Positions 8,455 to 18,200 of a stretch of DNA of 64,000 bases are shown piece by piece. The DNA is from Streptomyces sp. NBC_00259 (GTDB lineage: Bacteria; Actinomycetota; Actinomycetes; Streptomycetales; Streptomycetaceae). The stretch's first letter is position 1. Each line of letters starts with the position of its first letter. The translations under genes were made by a program, and so were the position numbers. The notes under the pieces were generated by a model, which was not told the DNA's origin, did not search any database, and saw only the letters and a list, made by a program, of their open reading frames with translations. The DNA lies in assembly GCF_036181745.1 (NCBI RefSeq), contig NZ_CP108080.1, positions 6,885,501 through 6,949,500 on the forward strand, in the 5' to 3' direction.

Positions 8455-9741
8455 TCAGGACACCAGGGACCACTTCTGGTTCGCGCTGCCCGTGCAGGTC
8501 CAGAGCTGGGTCGGGGTGCCGTCCGCCGGGTTGTTGTCGAGGACGTCGAGGCACTTGTTCGCCGGGATGTTGACCAGGTCGTCGGTCGCGGCGTTGTACG
8601 ACCAGCGCTGGGCGCCCGTGCCGTTGCAGTCCCACAGCTGGACGCGGGTGCCGTCCGCCGTGCCCGCGGAGGCGGCGTCGAGGCACTTGCCGAGGGCGCG
8701 GACCGTGCCGTCGGTTCCCACGGTCCAGCGTTGTGCCGCCGAGCCGTTGCAGCCGTAGAGCTGGACGGGTGTGCCGTTGGCGGTGTTGGCGGCCGCGACG
8801 TCCAGGCATTTGCCCGAGAGGCCCCGGAGTGTGCCGCCGGAGCCGCCGGTGTCGGAGGTGGTGACGCGGACGTGGTCGACGACGAGCTGTTGCGGGAAGA
8901 CGGTCGAACCGTCCGGGTCGCCGGGCCAGTAGCCGCCGACCGCGAGGTTGAGGATGAGGAAGAAGGGCTTGTTGAAGACCCACTGGCGGCCGCCGAGGTC
9001 CGCGGGTGTGCGGCGCTGGTACACGTTGCCGTCGACGGACCAGGTGATGGAGTCGGGCGACCAGTCGACGGCGAAGGTGTGGAAGGCGTCGGCGAACGCC
9101 TGGCCGCCGGGCAGGGAGTACGCGGCGCCGATGCCGCCGCTGCCGGAGTAGCCGGGGCCGTGGAGGGTGCCGTGCACGGTGCTCGGCTCGAAGCCGACGT
9201 TCTCCATGACGTCGATCTCGCCGCTGGCCGGCCAGCCGACGTCGCCGATGTCGTTGCCGAGCATCCAGAACGCGGGCCACATGCCCTGGCCGCGCGGCAC
9301 CTTCATCCGGGCCTCTACGTGCCCGTACGTCTGGGTGAAGCGGCCCGCGGTGTTCAGGCGCGCGGAGGTGTACTCGCACCGGCCGTACCAGCACTGGTAG
9401 TTGCCCGGGTTCTCGCGTCGGGCCGTGATGACCAGTTGGCCCTGGCCGTTCAGCGAGGCGTTGGCGTTGCCCGCGGTGTAGTACTGACGCTCGTGGTTGG
9501 CAACGTTGTCGCCGGTTTCGATCTGCCACTTGCCGCCGTCGACGGCGGATCCGGCGGGGCCGTCGAAGTTGTCCTCGAAGTTCACTGCCTGAATCGCGGC
9601 GGCGGATGCGGCAGGAATGGCGGATGCGGCTGCGGGGCGCGGCGCGGCCGCGGAGCCGGGTGCCCAGCTCAGCGCGGCGGTCAGGGCCGCGACCGCCAGG
9701 GCGACGCCGCGGAAGGAGTGTGGGCGTATCCGAAGGGGCAT
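8455..9741 (-). CDS. Secreted GH16 beta-glucanase with ricin-type lectin domain
   Basis: The 428-residue enzyme has a signal peptide (cleavage near GSAAA), a GH16 jelly-roll domain at about residues 50-300 and a beta-trefoil lectin domain at about 303-428. The catalytic signature GEIDVMEN (E175, D177, E180) is intact and has the spacing of laminarinase-type endo-1,3-beta-glucanases. The trefoil has three repeats, each with a KCLD start and a QRW or QKW ending, so all three sugar sites look usable. The likely target is fungal or plant beta-glucan. The ATG at 9739-9741 is the only start giving a sensible signal peptide. A LacI-type operator lies upstream of its promoter. Confidence 0.88.
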   Translation of the reverse strand: MPLRIRPHSFRGVALAVAALTAALSWAPGSAAAPRPAAASAIPAASAAAIQAVNFEDNFDGPAGSAVDGGKWQIETGDNVANHERQYYTAGNANASLNGQGQLVITARRENPGNYQCWYGRCEYTSARLNTAGRFTQTYGHVEARMKVPRGQGMWPAFWMLGNDIGDVGWPASGEIDVMENVGFEPSTVHGTLHGPGYSGSGGIGAAYSLPGGQAFADAFHTFAVDWSPDSITWSVDGNVYQRRTPADLGGRQWVFNKPFFLILNLAVGGYWPGDPDGSTVFPQQLVVDHVRVTTSDTGGSGGTLRGLSGKCLDVAAANTANGTPVQLYGCNGSAAQRWTVGTDGTVRALGKCLDAASAGTADGTRVQLWDCNGTGAQRWSYNAATDDLVNIPANKCLDVLDNNPADGTPTQLWTCTGSANQKWSLVS

Positions 9742-10252
9742 GTGACTCGCCTCGGTCTCTGCGGGAGGGGGTGCCGACCGCACGGTGACGCCGGCCGGGA
9801 AAGGGACCGTGGAACGCGGTGGGGCGTGGGGGGTGTTTGGTCCAGACCTGTCTCGGGCAGTGAAGCGCCGTTGATGCGTCCCTGTCAATGCCAAGGCTGA
9901 GAGCGCTCTCGCACCCCGTGAAGGGCGTCGCCGCGCCGCCCTTTCGCGGCCGTGTGAGCTCCGGTCGGGTGGGTCGGCTGTCGAGGTGCGTCAAGTCCGC
10001 ATGGATCCTGCAAGTGGTTTCGCGAAGTCGGGGCCGTGATCTGTGCCACTACTGGGCTGCGGGGTGGTCGATGCCGAGGCGTCGAAGTGTCCGTGTGACG
10101 CGCATTGATGATCACTCAACTCGCGGGTAGGGCAGCGCGCGGTAAGCGGTTGTGTGCTCGTGCTTCACATATGGAGCTTCCTCCAAAGTTCTGTGCAGAA
10201 GTGGAGTGTTAGCGTCCACGGCCTTGAAGTTGAACCTCGAACGGAGGGACTC
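9742..10252. other. Gene-free divergent regulatory region, 511 bp
   Basis: This gap separates the GH16 gene from the MHYT-conservon operon. It carries the GH16 promoter and LacI-type operator (given separately) and, on the right, the leader of the MHYT gene. No credible small gene was seen. Confidence 0.7.
9859..9910 (-). promoter_or_regulatory. GH16 promoter with LacI/CebR-type operator
   Basis: On the minus strand TTGACA (9888-9883) precedes a TTCACT-like -10 (9864-9859) with an 18-base spacer. Just upstream is a perfect 12-bp palindrome, GAGAGCGCTCTC (9899-9910). It shares the GAGCGCTC core of the CebR site (TGGGAGCGCTCCCA), so a LacI-family glucan-responsive repressor is likely. No such gene is in the window. 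Confidence 0.65.
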
Positions 10253-11125
10253 GTGGCGCATCTGCACCACTTCAGCGCCGGATGGCTGTCGCCTGTCCTT
10301 GCGTACGCCATGGCCTGCACAGGAGCCGCGCTCGGACTGCGCTGCACCGTACGGGCCTTGGCGGCGGAAGGACGGTCCCGGCGCAACTGGCTCGTGACGG
10401 CATCGGTCGCGATCGGCTCGGGCATCTGGACGATGCACTTCATCGCCATGCTGGGGTTCGGAGTCGAGGGAACGGCGATCCGCTACGACGTTCCGCTCAC
10501 CCTGCTCAGCCTGCTGGTGGCCATGGCCGTCGTCGGAGCGGGCGTCTTCACCGTCGGCTACGGACGGCACCGCGGGCGCTCGCTGCTCCTCGGCGGACTC
10601 GGTGCGGGCCTCGGTGTCGGGGCCATGCACTACCTCGGGATGGCCGCGTTGCGGCTGCACGGCAGCGTCGGCTACGACCTGCCGATGGTCGCCGCCTCGC
10701 TGGGCATCGCCGTCGCCGCGGCGACGGCCGCGCTCTGGGCCGCCCTGGTGGTCCGCGGCGCCGCGGGCGCGGTGGTCGCGGCCCTCGTCATGGGAGCCGC
10801 GGTGTGCAGCATGCACTACACCGGCATGGCCGCCGTACGCATCCAACTCGGACCGGGGCAGGGTGTGCTGGACGGAGCGACCGCCATGGAGTTCGTCTTC
10901 CCGCTCGCCGTGCTTCTCGGCTCGTTCCTCTTCCTCGCGTCCGCCTACGTGGCCCTGTCTCCCACGGCACGCGAGGACGCAGAGAGCGCCGAGGCCGCCG
11001 CGGCCTCACTGCTCGCCGACGCCGACGCCGACGTCGACGCGGACGCGGATGCCCGGGCGGACACCCGGGCCGACACCGACGCCGGTGCCGACCCCCGCGC
11101 CGCCGCCGGTGCGCACGCCGGCTGA
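10253..11125 (+). CDS. MHYT-domain integral membrane protein
   Basis: The 290-residue protein has about seven hydrophobic segments and three MHYT-type motifs near the outer face of the membrane: WTMHFIAM, GAMHYLGM and CSMHYTGM. MHYT domains are proposed to bind copper through Met and His and to sense a diatomic gas; that role is prediction in the literature, not something shown here. The C-terminal 50 residues are a low-complexity Asp/Ala/Arg tail. I place the start at GTG 10253, which has GGAGGG four bases upstream; starts farther upstream lack a ribosome site. It lies 64 bases ahead of a conservon kinase on the same strand, so it is probably its membrane sensor partner. Confidence 0.8.
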   Translation: MAHLHHFSAGWLSPVLAYAMACTGAALGLRCTVRALAAEGRSRRNWLVTASVAIGSGIWTMHFIAMLGFGVEGTAIRYDVPLTLLSLLVAMAVVGAGVFTVGYGRHRGRSLLLGGLGAGLGVGAMHYLGMAALRLHGSVGYDLPMVAASLGIAVAAATAALWAALVVRGAAGAVVAALVMGAAVCSMHYTGMAAVRIQLGPGQGVLDGATAMEFVFPLAVLLGSFLFLASAYVALSPTAREDAESAEAAAASLLADADADVDADADARADTRADTDAGADPRAAAGAHAG

Positions 11126-11189
11126 GCCCCCGCCCACCCGAATCCCCGCACCCCCCGAATCCCCCTGCCCCCGACTGCTCGAGGAAGTG

Positions 11190-13787
11190 ATGAGCACACT
11201 CCTGGTGCCACGGTCCATCCGGGCGAAGATCGTCTGCCTGCTGATGGTGCCGGCGGTCTCCCTGATGGCGCTGTGGGCCTTCGCGACCGTCACGACGGCG
11301 CGCAGCGTCTCGGAACTCAACCAGTACGAACAAGCCAACTCCACCCTCCTCGAACCCGTGGACTCGCTCGTCGCAGCCGTGCAGTCCGAGCGCTCGGCGG
11401 CCCTGCGCCGGATCGCCGCTCCCAGCCGTGAACGGGCCGAGTCCCTCACGGACCGCGAGAGGGCCACCGACGCCGCCGTCGCGGCGCTCGGCCGCGGCAT
11501 CCGGGCGAGCAGTCTGGACGCCGGTGCCGTGGGGGCGGACTTCACCGGACGCGCCGACCGTCTGGTGGCCGGCCTCGAAGGTCTGCGCGGGCTGCGCACC
11601 AAGCTGCGCGGGGACGACGCGGGGTGGCGTGAGGCGTACGACGCCTACAACGGCACCGTCGCCCAGGCCTTCGCCCTGAAGGCGACTCTGGCCGGAATGC
11701 GCGGTCCGGACACGCCTTCCGCGGCACGGGTCGTCCTCGAACTGGCCCGCGCCCGCGAGATGATCGCCCGCGAGGACGCCCTGATGGGTGCCGCGCAGGT
11801 GGCCGGGCGTATGACCCGCGCACAGTTCCAGGAGTTCATCGGGACCGCCCACACCCAACGGCAGCTCCTCGCCGCCTCCGTGGACGATCTGCGGCCCGCC
11901 GACGCGGCCGCGTACCGCAAGGTCCTCGCCGGGCCCGGGCTGCGCGACCTGCGGGCGATCGAGGACGGGATACGCGATGCCGGTGAGGCCGAGGCCGCCG
12001 GGCCCGTCGCGACGGCCGCCCGCTGGAGCACTCCCGCCCGGAACGTGCTGCAGGACCTCGCGCAGGCACAGCGCAACGCGACCACCGTGGCCGCCGACGC
12101 CGCCGATCCCCTGTCGTTCGCCGTCCTCGGCGGCTCGGGCGTCGCGGTCGTCCTCGGACTCGCCGGTGTGGTGCTGTCGCTCGTGATCTCGGTCAGGATC
12201 GGGCGGGGCCTGGTCGTCGAGCTCGTCGGTCTGCGCAACTCCGCCCTCAGGCTGGCCGGCCGTGAACTGCCGGAGACCATCGCGAGACTGCACGCCGGCA
12301 AACCCGTCGACATCGACGCGGTGGCACCCATGCGGGCCCACCGCGACGACGAGGTCGGTCAGGTGGGTGCCGCGCTGGTCGCCGTCCACCGCGCCGCGGT
12401 CACGGCCGCGGCGGAGCGGGCCGAGGTCCTGCACGGCATCTCCGGTGTCTATGTGAACCTCGCCCGCCGCAGCCAGGCCCTGCTGCACCGTCAGCTGGCC
12501 CTGCTGGACACGATGGAACGACGCAACGAGGACCCGGTCGAGCTGGAGGACCTGTTCCGGCTCGACCACCTGACCACCCGCATGCGCCGTCACGCGGAGA
12601 GCCTCATCATCCTGTCCGGTGCCGTGCCGGGACGTGCCTGGCGCCGGCCCGTGCCCCTCATGGACGTCGTACGGGCGGCCGTGGCCGAGGTCGAGGACTA
12701 CGACCGGGTGCAGATCCTGGACCTCCCGACCGTCCTGCTGCCCGGCGCGGCGGTCGCGGACCTGACGCACCTCCTCGCCGAACTCATCGAGAACGCCACG
12801 GCGTTCTCACCCCCGCACACCAAGGTGGGGGTGTCGGCGGAACGCGTCGGATCGGGCATCGCCCTGGAGATCGAGGACCGCGGGCTCGGCCTGGACCGGG
12901 CCGCGCTCGCCGAGGCCAACCGGCGTATCGAGGACACCGAACGGGTCGACCTGCTCGACAGCGGCCAGCTGGGACTGTTCGTCGTCAACCGGATCGCGCA
13001 CCGCCTGGACGTACGTGTGGCACTGCGCCGCTCGGTGTACGGAGGTGTCGTCGCCGTGGTCCTGCTGCCGGGCCGGCTGGCCGGCGAACAGATCGAGGAG
13101 GCCGTCCCCGGTGAACCGGAACCGGCCGTGGAGACCACCTCGGGTCTGCCCCGCCGTGCCGCCGCACGCCCCCGAGCGGTCCTGCCGCCCGAGGACGCCC
13201 CGGCGGCCCGCGCCACCGGCCCGGCCGCTCAGGCTCCCGCCGCCGCTCCGGATCACGGTGCTGCCGCTCCCGCTCCCGCTCCCGCCGCCGCCGCTCCGGT
13301 GCACGCGGCTCCCGCCGCTCCGGCGCCGCTCCGCGCGGCGCAGGACCCGGCTCGCACGGGGACCACGCAGGAGACGTCGGCGCCCGGCGCCCTGCCGGCC
13401 ACGGCTCCCGCCCCGGAGCCGCCGCACCCGGGTGACCACACCCGGGCGGCCGACCGTGCGCCCGTCGGCGAAGACCACCTGGCGTCCGCCGGACGGGCCG
13501 AGCTGCCCCGCCGGGTGCGCCAGGCGGGACCGATGCCCGAACACGCCGACGAGGAAGTCCCGTACGACCTGCACGACCCGCACGGCCCGCACGACCCGCA
13601 CCGCCCGTACGCCGCGTCCGACCGCAGCGCGCCGGTGCGGGAGCGTCGCGCCGGGAGGACCCCCGAGCAGGCCCGCGCCGCCATGGCGTCGTTCCGCTCG
13701 GGATGGAGCCGCGGCCAGGCCGCCGGGACGGCGCCGCAGCAGGGGGAGAGCAAGAAAGACACCGCAGGCGAAGGAGAGAGCCGATGA
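11190..13787 (+). CDS. cvnA: Conservon sensor histidine kinase (CvnA-type)
   Basis: The 865-residue kinase-like protein begins with a membrane helix (about 14-32), a nitrate/nitrite-sensor-like extracytoplasmic region, a second membrane helix (about 310-335), a HAMP-like segment, a helical region containing LDHLTTRMRRHAESL and an ATPase domain with ELIENATAFSPP (N box), IEDRGLGLDR (G1) and GQLGLFVVNRIA (G2). The last 240 residues are disordered, rich in Ala, Pro and His-Asp-Pro repeats. Conservon kinases signal through the three small proteins encoded after them, in a way compared with eukaryotic GPCR and Ras systems. GTG at 11187 and ATG at 11190 are both possible starts; GAGGA precedes the ATG. 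Its stop overlaps the next start. Confidence 0.9.
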   Translation: MSTLLVPRSIRAKIVCLLMVPAVSLMALWAFATVTTARSVSELNQYEQANSTLLEPVDSLVAAVQSERSAALRRIAAPSRERAESLTDRERATDAAVAALGRGIRASSLDAGAVGADFTGRADRLVAGLEGLRGLRTKLRGDDAGWREAYDAYNGTVAQAFALKATLAGMRGPDTPSAARVVLELARAREMIAREDALMGAAQVAGRMTRAQFQEFIGTAHTQRQLLAASVDDLRPADAAAYRKVLAGPGLRDLRAIEDGIRDAGEAEAAGPVATAARWSTPARNVLQDLAQAQRNATTVAADAADPLSFAVLGGSGVAVVLGLAGVVLSLVISVRIGRGLVVELVGLRNSALRLAGRELPETIARLHAGKPVDIDAVAPMRAHRDDEVGQVGAALVAVHRAAVTAAAERAEVLHGISGVYVNLARRSQALLHRQLALLDTMERRNEDPVELEDLFRLDHLTTRMRRHAESLIILSGAVPGRAWRRPVPLMDVVRAAVAEVEDYDRVQILDLPTVLLPGAAVADLTHLLAELIENATAFSPPHTKVGVSAERVGSGIALEIEDRGLGLDRAALAEANRRIEDTERVDLLDSGQLGLFVVNRIAHRLDVRVALRRSVYGGVVAVVLLPGRLAGEQIEEAVPGEPEPAVETTSGLPRRAAARPRAVLPPEDAPAARATGPAAQAPAAAPDHGAAAPAPAPAAAAPVHAAPAAPAPLRAAQDPARTGTTQETSAPGALPATAPAPEPPHPGDHTRAADRAPVGEDHLASAGRAELPRRVRQAGPMPEHADEEVPYDLHDPHGPHDPHRPYAASDRSAPVRERRAGRTPEQARAAMASFRSGWSRGQAAGTAPQQGESKKDTAGEGESR

Positions 13788-14212
13788 ACGGCAACCCGCA
13801 GCGTTCCGGTGACCTCAGCTGGCTTCTGGAAGAGCTGGTCACCCAGGTCACCGAGATCAGGCACGCGATCGTGCTGTCCGGCGACGGACTGCCGGTCGGC
13901 ACGTCGAAGGCGCTGAGCCGGGACGACGGGGAGCGGTTCGCCGCGATCGCCTCCGGCTTCCACAGTCTCGCCAAGGGCACGGGGAGGCACTTCCGCGCGG
14001 GCCGGGTCATCCAGACCCTCGTCGAGCTTGAGGAGGGCTTCCTGTTCGTCGTCGCGGCGGGCGACGGTTCCTGTCTCGCCGTGTTCAGCGACGCCGACGC
14101 CGATGTCGGCCTGGTCGCCTACGAGATGGCGCGACTGGTCAAGCGGGTCGGAGCCCATCTCGGCACCCCGGCCCGTGATGTGGCCGGAGTGATGTCACGC
14201 ATCGATGACTGA
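13784..14212 (+). CDS. cvnB: Conservon roadblock/LC7 protein (CvnB-type)
   Basis: This 142-residue roadblock/LC7 fold protein is the second conservon component. It shows the pattern LSWLLEELVTQVTEIRHAIVLSGDGLPVG near the start and the central beta strands FLFVVAAGDGSCLAVF. Roadblock proteins bind small GTPases; in conservons the member acts between kinase and GTPase. The ATG overlaps the cvnA stop as ATGA, so translation is coupled, and AAGGAGAG precedes it. Confidence 0.93.
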   Translation: MNGNPQRSGDLSWLLEELVTQVTEIRHAIVLSGDGLPVGTSKALSRDDGERFAAIASGFHSLAKGTGRHFRAGRVIQTLVELEEGFLFVVAAGDGSCLAVFSDADADVGLVAYEMARLVKRVGAHLGTPARDVAGVMSRIDD

Positions 14213-14579
14213 CCCCGACCGCCGCTGGTACGACGAGGAGGCGGGCCCGCTGGTGCGCCTCTACGCGGTGACCACCGGCCGGGCGCGCCCCAGCGGCGAA
14301 CGCCTCGATCTGATGACCGTCATCCATGCCCTGCCGGGGACCGGCCCCGACCCCGTGCTCCCGCCCGAGCAGACGGCGATCCTCCGGCTGTGCCGCCCCA
14401 GGCCGCACCCGGTGGCCGACATCGCGTCCGACTCAGGACTGCCGTTGGCCGTCGTACGGGTACTTCTCGGCGATCTGCTGGAGGCGGGCCTGATCCGGGC
14501 CACTCCTCCGGTACCGCCGGCCCAACTCCCCGACGCACGCATCCTCAGGAGAGTGATTGATGGACTCCGAGCCCTCTGA
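14205..14579 (+). CDS. cvnC: Conservon DUF742 protein (CvnC-type)
   Basis: The 124-residue product is a DUF742 protein, the third conservon component. Family marks are RRWYDEEAGPLVRLYAVTTGRARP at the start and a winged-helix-like second half with ICRLCRP-type PRPHPVADIASDSGLPL and VRVLLGDLLEAGLI. It overlaps cvnB by eight bases and the following GTPase by about 20, so the four genes form one transcription unit. DUF742 proteins resemble DNA-binding winged helices but are thought to act as an adaptor in the signalling complex. Confidence 0.93.
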   Translation: MTDPDRRWYDEEAGPLVRLYAVTTGRARPSGERLDLMTVIHALPGTGPDPVLPPEQTAILRLCRPRPHPVADIASDSGLPLAVVRVLLGDLLEAGLIRATPPVPPAQLPDARILRRVIDGLRAL

Positions 14580-15156
14580 CGCGCACGCGCCCTTCCTCGC
14601 CCTCAAGATCCTCGTGGCGGGGGGTTTCGGGGTCGGCAAGACGACGTTCGTCGGCGCGGTCAGCGAGATCCGGCCGCTGAACACGGAGGAACTCCTGACG
14701 GAGGCGGGCCGGTCGGACGACAGCCTGGACGGGGTCGCCGACAAGCGCACCACGACCGTGGCGCTGGACTTCGGCCGGATCACGATCGGCGACGACCTCG
14801 CGCTGTACGTCTTCGGCACTCCGGGCCAGGACCGGTTCTGGTTCCTGTGGGACGAGCTCGCCCGGGGCGCCCTGGGCGCGGTGGTGCTCGCGGACACCCG
14901 GCGGCTGCGGGACTGTTTCCCGGCCGTCGACTACTTCGAACGGCGCCGGCTTCCGTTCGTCGTGGCCGTCAACTGCTTCGACGGCGACCGCGAGTACACC
15001 GCGCGGGAAGTGGCGTCGGCCCTCGATCTGGACCCGGGAACGCCGGTGGTGCTGTGCGACGCGCGGGAGCGTGAGTCGGGGAAGGAGGTCCTGATCACGC
15101 TGATCGAGCTGGCGGGCGGCTTCGCCGTCCCCGACGCTCCGGTGGAACCGGTGTGA
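14560..15156 (+). CDS. cvnD: Conservon GTPase (CvnD-type)
   Basis: This 198-residue Ras-like ATP/GTP-binding protein ends the conservon. The P-loop is GGFGVGKTTF, switch II is FGTPGQDRFW, and the base-recognition motif reads NCFD in place of NKxD, as is usual for conservon members. TTDVR-like KRTTTVALDFG supplies the switch I threonines. The ATG at 14560 has AGGAGAG seven bases upstream; a TTG one codon earlier is less likely. It is convergent with the bacteriocin transporter gene. Confidence 0.93.
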   Translation: MDSEPSDAHAPFLALKILVAGGFGVGKTTFVGAVSEIRPLNTEELLTEAGRSDDSLDGVADKRTTTVALDFGRITIGDDLALYVFGTPGQDRFWFLWDELARGALGAVVLADTRRLRDCFPAVDYFERRRLPFVVAVNCFDGDREYTAREVASALDLDPGTPVVLCDARERESGKEVLITLIELAGGFAVPDAPVEPV

Positions 15157-15165
15157 CGGACCGCA

Positions 15166-15250
15166 GGTGACCGGGCCGTCCCTGACCGAGCGCAGGGCGG
15201 CCCCGGCCTGACCTCGTCCGAGCGCGGGTGACCGGGCCGTCCCCGACCGA
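15166..15250. repeat. 24-bp direct repeat, two copies
   Basis: A 24-base segment starting GGTGACCGGGCCGTCCC occurs at 15166-15189 and 15227-15250 with one mismatch, 61 bases apart, in the gap between the conservon and the exporter operon. Confidence 0.8.
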
Positions 15251-15256
15251 CCGCCG

Positions 15257-15290
15257 GGGCCGGCCGGCCCGCCTGTGACCGCGCGTCACA
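15257..15290. terminator. Palindromes between convergent operons
   Basis: A perfect 14-bp palindrome, GGGCCGGCCGGCCC (15257-15270), is followed by TGTGAC-CGCGC-GTCACA (15274-15290), which overlaps the stop of the exporter gene. Together they probably terminate transcription from both sides. Confidence 0.5.
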
Positions 15291-18200
15291 GCATCTGTCG
15301 CCGCACCAGTTCGTGCAGTCGCCCGCCCGTGTCCGCCAGCAACTGCGCGGGCGGGCCCTGCTGTACGACACGCCCCTCCGCCATGACGATCACGCGGTCG
15401 GCGTCCATCACCGTCGACAGCCGGTGTGCGATGACCACGCGGGTCGCCCTCAGCGCGCGGGTGCTCTCGGTCACGATCCGCTGGGTCGCGTTGTCGAGGG
15501 CACTCGTCGCCTCGTCGAAGAACAGCACCCGCGGCCGGCGGACCAGCGCCTGGGCGATCATCAGTCGCTGCCGCTGGCCGCCGGAGATCGCCCCGCCGCC
15601 GGAGATCATGGTCTGCATGCCCATGGGCATACGACGGATGTCCTCAGCGAGACCGGCCATCTCGGCGGCCTCCCAGGCCTCTTCCTGGGTGAACGGTTCC
15701 GCACCGCAGATGCAGTCCAGGATCGATCCGGTGAACGGCTGGGCGTTCTGCAGGACGACACCGCACTGGCGGCGCACGGCCGCCTGGTCGAGGGCGGCGA
15801 GGTCCTGGCCGTCGTACAGGACACTGCCCGAGCCGGGCTTGTCGAAGCCGATGAGCATCCGCAGCAGGGTCGACTTGCCGCAGCCGCTGGGCCCGACGAC
15901 CGCGACGAACTCGCCGGGCCGCACCGCCAGGGACACGTCGTCGAGGACCAGCGGACCGTCGTCGGTGTACCGGAAGGACACCTTGCGTGCCTCGATCGCC
16001 CCCGACAGCTCGCCCGGCTGCGTGCTGGCCCCCCGTACCTCGGGAGCCTCGTCCAGCACCGGCTTGATCTGTTCGAACATCGGCAGGACGGCGGCGGCCG
16101 AGACCAGGGCGCCGGTCAGCTGTGTCACCGACGCCAGCATCATCGTCACCGCGGTGTGGAAGGTCAGGAACTCACCCGCCGTCAGACTCCCGCGGGCCGG
16201 ACCCGCCAGCAGCATGAACATGATGAGCGCGCAGAGCGGCAGATAGACCGCGTCGAGGACCGTCGTCAGATTGCGGATCCGGCCCGCCCGCCGGTGCAGC
16301 TCCCGGCTGCGCGCGAACTGCTTCGCCCACGCCGCGTACGCGAAGCTCTCCGCCGCCGCCACCCGTAGCTTCGGCAGGCCCCGAAGGGTCTGGAACGCCT
16401 GGTTGTTGAGCTTGTTCCCGAGTTCCACGAGCCGACGCTGCCAGCGCAGCTGCCACAGCCCCATGCCGAGGAAGACGGTACCGATGACGGTGAGCATCCC
16501 GATCGCCGCCAGGGCGAGGGGGACGCTGTAGGCGAGCAGCAGGAGCAGGTTCATCGTCCCGACCGTGCTCGCCTGGACGACCACCGGTCCCACGCCGGAC
16601 AGCAGCCGCCGGATCGAGCTGATGCCCATCGCCGCGCTCGCCAGCTCTCCGGTGGAGCGCTCGGCGAAGAACTTCGTGGGCAGCCTCAGCAGCCGGTCCC
16701 ACACGGCGGGCTGCAGCGTGCTCTCGATCCGGCCCTCCATCCGCAGGATGGTGAGGTTCTGCAGCAGCATGAAGGCGGCCGAGACGACGCCGGCGACCAT
16801 CACGGCCACCGACACCTGCACGATCAGGCTGGTCTCGGCGTTCGGTACGAACACGCCGAGCACCTTGCCGGTGGCGATCGGCACCAGCGCGCCGAGGGCG
16901 ACCGTGACGAGGCCGGCGATCGCGAGACTGCGCAGATCCGGACGGCTGCCGTGGAGGCTGAAGCGCATCAGCCGCCACAGGCTCATCGGCCGTTCCGGCA
17001 GCGGCCGGTAGAACATGACGGCCCGCGGTTCGAACTCCTCCGCGTTGTCGTCGTCGACGGCGATCCGGCTGCCGGTGGCGGGATTGACCGCCTGGTAGCC
17101 GCCGCGCCGCCACAACAGCGCCACCGGGGCACCGGACTTGGCACGGTGGCCCACCAGCGGGCCGGTGTTCTCCCGCCACCAGGTGCCGTCGAGCCGGACC
17201 GCGCGGCTACGGACACGGGAGGCGAGCGTGATGCGCTCGACCGGGCCGACCCGTTCGTCGACCGGTCCGCCCTGCGCGGGTTCCGCGAGCGTGATCCCGG
17301 CGGCGGAGGCGACGAGCCGGCACACGGCGTAGGCGGCGTCGTCGGAGACCACACCCGCCGTACGGGCCGCGGGAGCCCGGCGCGAGCGGCCGATGGAGGC
17401 CAGCAGCGCCTGGTCGGCGCCCGCGCGCACCGCCTCGCCGGCCTTGATCCCGGCGGCCGCCCGGTCCTCGTGGGCCCGCTCCAGCCGCTCGATCCATCGG
17501 TCGAGCCCCGAGAGCAGCCGGTACTGCTGGTTGACCATCTGCTGCCACAGCGCACCGTCGACCAGCAGGTCGGCCGCGGCGTCCGCGCTGAACGCGGCGC
17601 CGTACTGGACACTGCCGGGGAAGACGGGCAGCCACAGGATGTCGTCGTCGGTGACCGTCTCCTCGTCGGTCGTCCGGCCGTCCAGCGGCGCCTCGAACAG
17701 CACGCGCTGGCCGCGTCCGACGCCGAGCGCGAAGGCGTGCTCCAGCAGGCTGAGGGTGCCGTCCTGGCTGTCGTACTGGCTCTGGTAGGGCGTCTGGTAC
17801 GACCACGGGTCGCCGTACGCGGCCGGCTGGTGCAGCTCCCGCAGCGGGATGCGGCGCAGCACACAGCCCTGCAACGGCCTGCCGACCAGCGTGTGCTGAG
17901 GACCTTCGACCGGGCCGAGCAGCAGGGTGCCCGTCTCCAGCCGGCCGAGGAAGTGCCAGTGACCCTGCTGGACGGCGTCGACCGCGAAGAGGTCGAGCGC
18001 GCCGCCCACGACCAGCCACAGCACCTGCGGCCCCTCCAGCGACAGACTGCGCAGCCCGGAGCAGTCGACGTACTGTCCCAGGCCGCCGAGCGCGGCGAGG
18101 ACCGTGTCGTCGGGGTGCGCGGCCGTCCCCGGACCGGGTCCGCTGTCGCCGGCCTGCTGAGCGGCCTGCTGAGCGGCCTGCTGAGCGGCCTGCTGAGCGG

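Noticed and set aside
6830..9994. A 1054-codon open frame on the - strand
   Set aside because: It covers two well-supported glycosidase genes in the wrong frames; its Arg/His/Pro-rich sequence is typical of a shadow frame.
13208..13620. A separate gene in the kinase tail
   Set aside because: The Ala/Pro and His-Asp-Pro tract is simply the long disordered tail common in conservon kinases.
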